NCBI GenBank assembly: GCA_018897155.1
Contig: JAHILE010000048.1
Location: forward strand, 1-64,000
Source: Nanoarchaeota archaeon
GTDB taxonomy: Archaea > EX4484-52 > LFW-46
Reading direction: 5' to 3'
DNA: 64,000 nucleotides
Shown: positions 28,309-35,736 of the stretch, piece after piece
Position numbering within the stretch: the first letter of the stretch is position 1
How the letters are laid out: every line of letters starts with the position of its first letter
Made by a program: the position numbers and the translations under genes
The notes under the pieces: generated by a model
Told to the model about the DNA's origin: nothing
Database searches by the model: none
What the model saw: only the letters and a program-made list of their open reading frames with translations

Positions 28309-30417
28309 ATGAAACTAAAAAAACAGTTTGTTTTCTTATTTACAATATTGGTTGTGAGTGGATTTCTATTCGGAAATGTTTTTGCCGAAAATACTGCTCT
28401 AACAGCGGCTGGTGCTCGAACAGTATCCGCCCCGAGTGACGCTACCACTGCAAACGCGGCGGTAAATGACGCGACAGGCACTATAAAATCATACGCGTCT
28501 GGTGCTGTAACCAGAAATGTTCTAAAGGCAAAGCTTGAGGAAAAATATGCCGCAGGCACGCTTACGAGGCAGGACTTAAAAAACGCCCTTACAATAGCTT
28601 ACCGCTACAACGTTCTGAAAAGAGAAGATCTAAGATATATCATTACCAACATGTACAAAGAGAACACGCTTACTCGAGATGACCTTAAATGGATTCTTAA
28701 CCAGGCATATGCCCACAAAGAGCTTACCCGAGATGACCTAAGATACATAATAACTGTGGCTTACAAGAACGGCGAATTGACAAGAGAAGATATCAAGTTT
28801 CTTGTAATAGAAGCATACAAAGCGGGCGAACTTAAAAGAGATGATGTAATGTGGCTGATTGTACGCGCATACAAGAACGGCGAGCTTACAAAAGAAGACC
28901 TTAAATGGCTTGTTGTAAACAGCTATAAAGAAGGCAAGCTCACGCGAGATGATTTAAGAGCGCTCATAACCGCAGCATACAGCCAAGGCGAACTTACAAA
29001 AACGGATGTTAGATGGCTGCTTGTGAACTCCTACAAAGAAGGCGTATTAACAAGAGACGATTTAAGAACCGTAATTGCCGCAGCATACAATCATGGAGAG
29101 CTCACAAGAGCAGACATTAAGTGGCTGTTCATTAACAGCTACAAGGAAGGTATCCTGACAAAAGAAGATGTTAAGGAACTCTTAAGGGCTGCTTATAAAA
29201 AGGGCGAACTCAGAAAGTCCGATGTTGAATGGATACTGAACGAAGGATACAAAACAGGAGAAATCACGCAATCTGAAATCAGCATTGCTGAAACTACCGG
29301 GGAAACAGTTGCTGTTGAAGCCCAGCCGGCATCGGTTGCAAGCATGCCTGAAGTAACGACAACAACAGTAGCCACTGCAGCAGAATCTTCTGACACAACA
29401 ACATCAGGAACTTCAGCCACAACCGCTGTAAGAGATGAGCTTAAGACAACACAAGCATGGATGCTATATAAATACGCTCTTGTACCTATGGAAAGGCACA
29501 GGATTGGCATGGAAGCGCTTATAGGCTATGTTGAAGGCATAAACGGAAGCACCGCAAAACTTGTCGAGCTTAAAAACCAGTTCGTAGCACAGCAGGATAG
29601 CCTCAAGGCAGCTGCAGAGAAATCAGATTACACCGGCGGAAGGGCTATTGTTGAACAGATGAAAAAGACAGTTGCCGACTTCAGAACAAATGTAAGGGCG
29701 CAAATAGGAACCAATACAGAAGCCGCAAAAGCCGCTTTGAACAATGCGCTTGAAGCAAACGAAGAATATCTTGATTCATTAGTAACTGAAGCAAGAGAAG
29801 CTAAAAAGAACAGGAACCTTGAAGCTTTCGACTTTACAAACGCAAAAATACAGGCGCGACTTGATAAAGAAAAATCAAACGGAGCCGATGTATCTGCACT
29901 GCAAGCAAAACTTGATGAAATAAAAGACACAAGAAGCGCTTTAATTGATGCAATGAATACTGGAATAGAGTCGTGCAAAGGAGAAGGAATCGGAAAATGC
30001 ACTAAAACCGAAGCGCAGAATCATATAAAACTGCGGGCAGAGCTTGAAACAGACTATATGCAGCTGCGCGAGCTTGCAAAGCAAATCGGACAGAGCCAGA
30101 AAATAGGCAATGCGATTACGCAGGCATATAATATAATAGCAAATGCCGAAAAAACAATTGCCGCTGCAGAAAGAAATGGCTTAGATGTTTCTGTCCAGAA
30201 AGCAAGACTTGCGGAAATAAAAGGAATAGTTAATGGCGCCAATGCAAAGTACCTGGCAAGAGAGTATACTGGCGCAGCCAATGACCTTAAATCAGCACAA
30301 TCTGCTTTCGAAACGCTGAAGAAAAACACTGTGACAACTGCCGCACCAACCGGTGCAAGACCCGCTACTGCAACCAATCCGGCCGGTACAAGGCCAATAG
30401 CAGCAACTAATAGATGA
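28309..30417 (+). CDS. Secreted protein with fourteen 18-residue helical repeats and a coiled-coil region
   Basis: With the ATG at 28309 the protein is 702 aa and opens with a standard signal peptide (MKLKKQFVFLF...FAEN). A start at 28255 has a better Shine-Dalgarno (AGGTGA) but adds 18 residues before the signal. Residues ~67-318 are fourteen uninterrupted 18-residue repeats with consensus L-T-R-(D/E)-D-L-(K/R)-W-L-(I/V)-x2-A-Y-K-x-G-E. A Thr/Ala linker follows (~325-365), then ~290 residues of helical coiled coil with one Cys pair, and a low-complexity tail. The repeat resembles chained SHOCT-like turns. No known family is recognised. It is followed after 10 nt by a small lipoprotein gene. 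Probable role: a surface structural or binding solenoid. Confidence 0.75.
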   Translation: MKLKKQFVFLFTILVVSGFLFGNVFAENTALTAAGARTVSAPSDATTANAAVNDATGTIKSYASGAVTRNVLKAKLEEKYAAGTLTRQDLKNALTIAYRYNVLKREDLRYIITNMYKENTLTRDDLKWILNQAYAHKELTRDDLRYIITVAYKNGELTREDIKFLVIEAYKAGELKRDDVMWLIVRAYKNGELTKEDLKWLVVNSYKEGKLTRDDLRALITAAYSQGELTKTDVRWLLVNSYKEGVLTRDDLRTVIAAAYNHGELTRADIKWLFINSYKEGILTKEDVKELLRAAYKKGELRKSDVEWILNEGYKTGEITQSEISIAETTGETVAVEAQPASVASMPEVTTTTVATAAESSDTTTSGTSATTAVRDELKTTQAWMLYKYALVPMERHRIGMEALIGYVEGINGSTAKLVELKNQFVAQQDSLKAAAEKSDYTGGRAIVEQMKKTVADFRTNVRAQIGTNTEAAKAALNNALEANEEYLDSLVTEAREAKKNRNLEAFDFTNAKIQARLDKEKSNGADVSALQAKLDEIKDTRSALIDAMNTGIESCKGEGIGKCTKTEAQNHIKLRAELETDYMQLRELAKQIGQSQKIGNAITQAYNIIANAEKTIAAAERNGLDVSVQKARLAEIKGIVNGANAKYLAREYTGAANDLKSAQSAFETLKKNTVTTAAPTGARPATATNPAGTRPIAATNR
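28507..29262 (+). repeat. Fourteen tandem 54-nt (18-residue) coding repeats
   Basis: Every repeat is exactly 18 codons with no insertion. Positions L, T, D, L, W/Y, A, Y, K, G and E are conserved. Copies alternate slightly: 'W(L/I)(V/L)(V/I)NSYKEG' versus '(A/T)(L/V)I.AAY..GE'. This suggests duplication of a two-repeat unit in the C-terminal half. Confidence 0.9.
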
Positions 30418-30427
30418 GGTTGATGAT

Positions 30428-30661
30428 ATGAAAAAAACAACTGTTTTGTTTTTGGCATTTTTAGTGCTTGTAGTGGCTATAAGCGGCTGCTTTGGGAATA
30501 AAGAAACAAATACACCTACAACAAGCGGCTCTCAGCAAACCGTGCCAAGCGGCATCAGTACAAGTGAAAGCATACCTTCTGCAGATGATGGCGCGGGATT
30601 AACTATTGAAACACCGCAGGCATCAGCTGACGAAAATGTCGATCTTGGAAGCCTAATATAA
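30428..30661 (+). CDS. Small lipoprotein
   Basis: The 77-aa protein has a classic lipobox: basic N-terminus, hydrophobic core and 'VVAISGC' with the Cys at ~21. The mature part is Thr/Ser/Gln-rich and probably disordered. A GAGGTTGATGAT ribosome site precedes the ATG, and the gene follows the repeat protein by 10 nt, so it is likely in the same transcript. Its function is unknown. Confidence 0.7.
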   Translation: MKKTTVLFLAFLVLVVAISGCFGNKETNTPTTSGSQQTVPSGISTSESIPSADDGAGLTIETPQASADENVDLGSLI

Positions 30662-30688
30662 ACAAGCCAAAAGAACTATAAATCAAAT

Positions 30689-30728
30689 GAGTTAAAGCGG
30701 CAAACGCTTTAACTCTTTTTTATTTTTT
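30689..30728 (+). terminator. Strong intrinsic-type terminator
   Basis: GAGTTAAAGCG (30689-30699) and CGCTTTAACTC (30705-30715) form a perfect 11-bp stem with a 5-nt loop, followed by a long T-run. It ends the repeat-protein/lipoprotein transcript. Confidence 0.8.
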
Positions 30729-30776
30729 AAAGAATAATCTCTTTCAAACATGCGTTTGATTAATAAATTCGATAAT

Positions 30777-31331
30777 CTACAAACTCAACTTCTCCGCAAT
30801 CTCTTTCATTGCCTTAAGCGAAATTTCAACAAACAAGTCATAAGGAATTCCCGCGTTCTCACATTCCATAATATTCTCGCGCTTTGAGCCCGCAGCAAAG
30901 CCTTTTTTCTTGAACGCGTTTTTGACAGAATCCTCGCTGACGTTATCAATCTTTTTGCCTTTCACCATCGCGCAGGCGATTATCAGGCCGGTCATCGAAT
31001 CTGCGGCAACTAATATGTGCTCCATTTTTGTTTCGCGCGCAACCGGATTTGCAATCATTGAGTTGTGGGCAAGAATCGCGCGCAAAACATCATCCGGAAT
31101 TCCTTTGCCTTTCAGCAGCTCCTGCGCCAAAACTCCGTGCATCACCGGATTTTCCTTTGTCTTCTCGAAATCTATGTCATGCAAAAGGCCGCAGAGCGCC
31201 CACATCTCGGCGTTTTCGCTCAAAAACTGCGCGGATGATTTCATTATTGCCTCTGTCGCATACATGTGCTTCAAAAGAAATTCGCCTTTTACGTGCTGTT
31301 TTACTAATTCTCCTGCTTCTGAACTGTTCAT
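30777..31331 (-). CDS. HD-domain phosphohydrolase
   Basis: The 184-aa protein has the metal-binding HD layout: early His ('LLKHMYATEAI'), 'GLLHDIDF' (HD pair), 'MHGVLAQELL' with 'ILAHNS', and a late Asp ('VAADSMTGLI'). This is the order seen in HDIG-type predicted nucleotide or phosphate-ester hydrolases. GTGATATT precedes the ATG. The substrate cannot be told from sequence. Confidence 0.85.
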   Translation of the reverse strand: MNSSEAGELVKQHVKGEFLLKHMYATEAIMKSSAQFLSENAEMWALCGLLHDIDFEKTKENPVMHGVLAQELLKGKGIPDDVLRAILAHNSMIANPVARETKMEHILVAADSMTGLIIACAMVKGKKIDNVSEDSVKNAFKKKGFAAGSKRENIMECENAGIPYDLFVEISLKAMKEIAEKLSL

Positions 31332-31352
31332 AATATCACAATTTATTTTTCG

Positions 31353-32090
31353 TTACTGATTTTTAAAAGCATATTCGACAGCCGCTTTTGCATGTATTTC
31401 CGCAGTGTCAAACAGCGGAATTCGGCAATCTTTCTGTTTTATCAATAAAGGTATTTCAGTGCAGCCAAGAATAACACCATCTGCGCCGTTTTTTTCGAGG
31501 TTCGCGATTATTTTTTTGAATTGTTCCCGCGAAGTATCGCTTATTTTTCCGATGCAAAGCTCATTGTAGATTACATCATGCACAACCTGCCGCTCTTTTT
31601 CATTAGGCATAATAACTTCTATGCCGTGATTTTTGCTTAATCTGCCTTTGTAAAAATCCTCTTCCATCGTGTACTTTGTGCCAAGAAGGCCAACTTTTTT
31701 AATTCCCATTTCCTTGATATTTTCCGCAGTGGCATCAACAATGTGCAGTATAGGAATCTTGATGTTTTTCTGCAACTCATCAAATACTTTATGCATGCTG
31801 TTTGTGCAAATGATAATAAAATCCGCGCCAGCGCGCTCAAGGCTTTGCGCAGCATCAATCATCATTTTCGTTGCTTCACTCCAGTTTCCGGAATGCTGCA
31901 GTTTTGCAATTTCATCAAGATCGAAAGAATACATAATGCATTTTGCAGAATGAAGCCCGCCAAGCATCTTTTTAACGCCCTCGTTTATAATGCGGTAATA
32001 TTCTATAGAAGATTCCCAGCTCAATCCGCCTATTAGGCCGATGGTTTTTATTTTCAGTTCTGTGCTGCCATTCTCTTTTTTCGGATACAT
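31353..32090 (-). CDS. Aspartate/glutamate racemase family protein
   Basis: With the ATG at 32090 the protein is 245 aa; the longer frame starts at TTG 32141 and is less likely. 'KTIGLIGGLSWESS' opens the first domain. The two catalytic Cys of the cofactor-free racemases lie in 'ICTNSMHKV' and 'LGCTEIPLL'. The family interconverts L/D-Asp or Glu, often for cell-wall or signalling pools. The length is normal. It is followed by the HD hydrolase after 21 nt. Confidence 0.88.
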   Translation of the reverse strand: MYPKKENGSTELKIKTIGLIGGLSWESSIEYYRIINEGVKKMLGGLHSAKCIMYSFDLDEIAKLQHSGNWSEATKMMIDAAQSLERAGADFIIICTNSMHKVFDELQKNIKIPILHIVDATAENIKEMGIKKVGLLGTKYTMEEDFYKGRLSKNHGIEVIMPNEKERQVVHDVIYNELCIGKISDTSREQFKKIIANLEKNGADGVILGCTEIPLLIKQKDCRIPLFDTAEIHAKAAVEYAFKNQ

Positions 32091-32155
32091 TTTTCTCACA
32101 GCGCATATTATGCGCGGCAGATTATAAGTAATTATACCCAATCCTTACGGGTATT

Positions 32156-32794
32156 TCATATGCCAAATTCCCTGTTCATAATCTTTATCTCGGCTTTTCT
32201 CAAATGCTCAAGAAGCGTTGCTTTGTTGAACCCTAACTTTTTTGCCAAATCCTGCGCAGAGATTTTTCTCGGCCAATTGTAATAGCCGCGCGCAACGGCA
32301 TACTTCAGCACCATTTCCTGCTGGTCTGAAAGATTAAATCCATCAAATGTTGATTTTTTGACATATAGAAGTTCAAGCGCGCCGAGTTTTTTAATCGCTT
32401 CAATTGCATTTTTTATCGCGCCCTTTTCCGGCGCGGCAATTGTCCAGATTTCCCATCCGCCTTTCAGAAAGACTTTGCGCGATGCAAAGCAGTTGTTTTT
32501 CAGGATTGTGTGAACAACTGACTTGAATTTTATGCCTGATGTGTCCGTAAATACCTGCACAATCAGCTTCTTTTCAATTTCTTCAAGGACATTCCACTTC
32601 GCGATTATTTGGGATTTATCAAAATATTTCTTGATTGCATCTGCTTCGCCTTTTGCCAAAGATATTTCGGTAATATCCTGCACAAAATCCTTTGTAAGGC
32701 TAACTGTGATGTGCGTGAGAAATTCACTTTTAAATTTCACAAGACCGCCTGTCCAGCAGCCGTTGTGCTTCAATTTGAATCTGGCTTCGAACAT
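32156..32794 (-). CDS. HTH_10 (bacterio-opsin-activator-like) transcription regulator
   Basis: In this 212-aa protein the last ~55 residues ('LSDQQEMVLKYAVARGYY' ... 'AQDLAKKLGFNKATLLEHLRKAE') match the archaeal HTH_10 DNA-binding domain. The N-terminal ~150 residues are a predicted sensor region typical of these regulators. A TATA-like TTTATATG at ~32817-32825 lies ~25 nt before the ATG, implying a leaderless mRNA. It may control the adjacent racemase (about 65 nt downstream on the same strand) or the MATE gene. Confidence 0.85.
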   Translation of the reverse strand: MFEARFKLKHNGCWTGGLVKFKSEFLTHITVSLTKDFVQDITEISLAKGEADAIKKYFDKSQIIAKWNVLEEIEKKLIVQVFTDTSGIKFKSVVHTILKNNCFASRKVFLKGGWEIWTIAAPEKGAIKNAIEAIKKLGALELLYVKKSTFDGFNLSDQQEMVLKYAVARGYYNWPRKISAQDLAKKLGFNKATLLEHLRKAEIKIMNREFGI

Positions 32795-32855
32795 AGAATA
32801 TGATTACATTTCTGAATTTATATGTGATTTCAAAGCAGTGGGCTAAACAAGGGCA

Positions 32856-34310
32856 TTACTGCACACCCTCATCCGCAATTGCCTCTTCAATGACTTCCTC
32901 GCGCATCCTGAAGTTCTCATTTAGTTTTGATTCGCGCCACGAGCCGCTCCGGTACCACAAAACTGCGGCAACTCCGGCAACAACATTTGCAACAGGAAAC
33001 GCCCACCATATGCCGCTTGCTGCAAGAGCGGTGTGCTTTGAAAGAACGTATGCCAAAGGAAACCTCAGGACCCAAAGCGCGAAAATTGCAAGGATCATAG
33101 GAATGAATGTATCGCCCCAGCCGCGAAACGCGCCTGCCAGCACCTGCTGCACGCCGATAAAGCCGAATGTCAGCGCAGTAATGCGAACAAAAAGCGCGCT
33201 TCCTTCAATAACCGCGATGTCTCCTGGTATGAACAATGCCGCAAGCGGCTTTGCGAATATGAAAATTATTATGCCGGCAAAAGTCAGGATAAGAAACGCC
33301 ATAATCGCGCCCTTTTTTGTAATCTCACGCGCCCGGTCTTTTTTTCCGGCGCCGATATTCTGGCTGACAAGAGTTGATGTGGCAATCGAAAATCCTATTG
33401 CCGGTATTATAACAAAGCTGATTATTCTTCCGCCGATGCCGTACATTGCCACTACCTCAGTCCCGAAACTTGCGACAAGAAAAGTCATCACTGCCATTCC
33501 GAGAGCCTGCGAAGACTGCTCAAGAGATGCCGGAACCCCGAGCGCAAAAATCCGTTTTATAACCGAATAGTCCGGCGCAAGATTTTTCAGATTCAAATGT
33601 ATGCCGTACTTCCCGCTGAAAAGCATCCAAAGGCCGATTATTGCAGCAAGCCCTTGAGTAATGACTGTCGCAATAGCTGCTCCGGCAACGCCGTATGCTG
33701 GAATGGGGCCGTAGCCCATGATAAACAACGGATCAAGCACGTAATTCAAAGCAACTGTGCCAAGGACAACGTATATCGGCGTTTTTACGTCTCCGACCCC
33801 GCGCATGAGCGACTGGAAAACGAAATAACCGAATACGAAAACAAGGCCTGCAAAAGAGATCTGAAGGTATGAAACCGCGCCAGTAAAAACTGCCGCATCC
33901 GCACCCATCAGCTTTATGAGGTACGGAGATGCAAAATACCCTATTATTGAAAGCGGTATAGATACCAAGACCATCATCAGAAATGTCTGGGCTGAAACAT
34001 AATTAATGCTGTGCTGCCTGCCTCCGCCCTTATGGTGGGCGACAAGTATTGTCCCTGCGATTGCAAGCCCTCCGCCGATGGATATTATCAAAAAGAGTAT
34101 CGGAAAGCTTAATGAAACCGCGGCGATTGCATTCGCGCCAAGCCTGCCGACCCAGAACGTGTCGATAAGCTGGTACATTGTCTGGAGAATATTTGCAAAG
34201 ATAATCGGCAATGCAAGGGCAAGCATTGATGATATTATGGGCCCTTCAGTGAGGTGGTTTCCGGCGCCTTTGGGATGGATTTGCGCGCCGCGCGATTTTT
34301 CAGAATCCAT
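32856..34310 (-). CDS. MATE-family multidrug/Na+ antiporter
   Basis: The 484-aa protein has twelve predicted membrane helices in two homologous halves. Helix 1 carries 'LALPIIFANILQTMYQLIDTFWVG', and the second half begins with 'LGVPASLEQSSQALGMAVM'. MATE transporters export cationic compounds in exchange for Na+ or H+. The N-terminal ~20 residues and the acidic C-terminal tail are cytoplasmic. The gene stands apart on the minus strand. Confidence 0.93.
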   Translation of the reverse strand: MDSEKSRGAQIHPKGAGNHLTEGPIISSMLALALPIIFANILQTMYQLIDTFWVGRLGANAIAAVSLSFPILFLIISIGGGLAIAGTILVAHHKGGGRQHSINYVSAQTFLMMVLVSIPLSIIGYFASPYLIKLMGADAAVFTGAVSYLQISFAGLVFVFGYFVFQSLMRGVGDVKTPIYVVLGTVALNYVLDPLFIMGYGPIPAYGVAGAAIATVITQGLAAIIGLWMLFSGKYGIHLNLKNLAPDYSVIKRIFALGVPASLEQSSQALGMAVMTFLVASFGTEVVAMYGIGGRIISFVIIPAIGFSIATSTLVSQNIGAGKKDRAREITKKGAIMAFLILTFAGIIIFIFAKPLAALFIPGDIAVIEGSALFVRITALTFGFIGVQQVLAGAFRGWGDTFIPMILAIFALWVLRFPLAYVLSKHTALAASGIWWAFPVANVVAGVAAVLWYRSGSWRESKLNENFRMREEVIEEAIADEGVQ

Positions 34311-34348
34311 CAGAACTCATTGTGCGCCAAATATATAAGGATTTGTTT

Positions 34349-34795
34349 TTAGCGAATGTACTTAAGGGAATCAACCGGATACAATTTACCGGAAAGATAA
34401 TCGCGCACCACAGCCTTTATTGTTTTTCCGCGCAACTTTGAATCATCCATTGCAAGAATTTCTTTGGGGGTGAACCAGCGCGCGTCCATAATTTCGTTCT
34501 TCGGAATATTCAATTCGCCGGAAACTATTAATGCTTTGAAACGAAAATGGATCCTCATAAAATCGTTGTCTGTGTTCGGAGGGTTCTGATATATCCCCAC
34601 AAGGCCATCAAGTTTAACATCAAATCCGGTCTCTTCCTTTACTTCGCGCCGGGCCCCGTCAGCAATATCTTCCGGAGGGTCAAATCCGCCTGCAGGAAAA
34701 TTCCATAGCCCACGCACCCGTTCTTTTGCTTCCTGCACAAGCAATATTTTTCCATCCTTCTGGACAAGCGCGCCGACAGTTATTATTATTTCCAT
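34349..34795 (-). CDS. Nudix hydrolase
   Basis: The 148-aa protein contains a complete Nudix box, G-G-F-D-P-P-E-D...R-E-V-K-E-E-T-G-F (~37-60), with the Glu residues that bind Mg2+. The family hydrolyses nucleoside diphosphates linked to another moiety. The substrate is unknown. It starts 7 nt after the EamA permease gene and is probably co-transcribed. Confidence 0.92.
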   Translation of the reverse strand: MEIIITVGALVQKDGKILLVQEAKERVRGLWNFPAGGFDPPEDIADGARREVKEETGFDVKLDGLVGIYQNPPNTDNDFMRIHFRFKALIVSGELNIPKNEIMDARWFTPKEILAMDDSKLRGKTIKAVVRDYLSGKLYPVDSLKYIR

Positions 34796-34802
34796 ACAAT
34801 AC

Positions 34803-35678
34803 CTATACGATCGCCAAAATATAAATTCCCATTATAAGCAAAATCGCGCCGATTACGCGCGCAACCCCGTGTTTCTCTTTCAGCGCGAGCCATCCAATCA
34901 GAGCGGCAAAAAGCGGAAGCGTTCCTGATATCGGAAGAACTTTTGCAGCGTTCTGCATTGAAAGCGCGTAGAACTGGAAAGCGACCCCAATAGGCGCGGC
35001 AATCGATGCCGCAAAAATCAGCCGGACGAGTTTTTTTTCGGAACGTATGGCATTGATTGTTTCTATAAGTTGTTTGCGCTTTGTTGCAAACGAAAAAAGA
35101 ACAAAATAAATCGCAACAAAAACATACATGTAAAGCGATAGCATTAGAGGATGCATTGAGCCGACGCCAAGCTTTGCAACTATGCCGATAAGCGCAAGAA
35201 AAACAGCGGATATTGCTATAAGAACCATTCCGGCGGATTTTTTCGGGACTATTATTTTTCCATCTGTCCAGACAATGTATCCGCCCAAAACAATAACCAC
35301 GACTCCAAGAAAATCAATCGCAAGAAATTTTTCTGACAAAAGAATTACTGCGAAAAAAAATGACAAACTCACGGAAATGGCATCGCGATAAGGAATCAGT
35401 TTTGACACTTCACCTGCTTTAAGCGCGTAAAAATATGTTATTGCAGCTAAAAAATAAAGTAGGGACAACGCAATCGCCAGATAATTTATGCCGAATGCGG
35501 AGAACGGAATTGCAAGGGCAAGAACAAAAATATATGCGACAACCGCATTGATAGAAAACCTTATTGCAGAAAGCGCGAGAGCATCGACTTTCGCGCTCTT
35601 CAGAATATGCCTGTCAAAAACAGCAACAAGCGCGTGCAAGAACGCAAAGGTCAAAGCGAAAATAAGCCATGTTTGCAT
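34803..35678 (-). CDS. EamA/DMT-family permease
   Basis: The 291-aa protein has ten predicted membrane helices in two EamA halves (~1-135 and ~148-291). The second half ends with the typical 'P(L)FAALIGWLALKEKHG...GAILLIMGIYIL'. The ATG at 35678 is preferred over the TTG at 35693 because a TATA element lies ~26-35 nt upstream. Such transporters move small metabolites; the substrate is undetermined. Confidence 0.85.
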   Translation of the reverse strand: MQTWLIFALTFAFLHALVAVFDRHILKSAKVDALALSAIRFSINAVVAYIFVLALAIPFSAFGINYLAIALSLLYFLAAITYFYALKAGEVSKLIPYRDAISVSLSFFFAVILLSEKFLAIDFLGVVVIVLGGYIVWTDGKIIVPKKSAGMVLIAISAVFLALIGIVAKLGVGSMHPLMLSLYMYVFVAIYFVLFSFATKRKQLIETINAIRSEKKLVRLIFAASIAAPIGVAFQFYALSMQNAAKVLPISGTLPLFAALIGWLALKEKHGVARVIGAILLIMGIYILAIV

Positions 35679-35701
35679 ACTATTCAATATCAATTAATAA
35701 A

Positions 35702-35714
35702 CCATATATTTAAA
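35702..35714. promoter_or_regulatory. Shared bidirectional TATA element
   Basis: CCATATATTTAAAG lies 23-34 nt from both the EamA ATG (35678, minus) and the restriction-methylation ATG (35737, plus). It could serve both as a leaderless promoter. Confidence 0.45.
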
Positions 35715-35736
35715 GATTGAAACGAATATGTAATTA

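Noticed and set aside
32800-33570. 256-codon open frame on the plus strand
   Set aside because: It lies antisense to the MATE gene, has biased composition and no family features; a shadow of the real gene.
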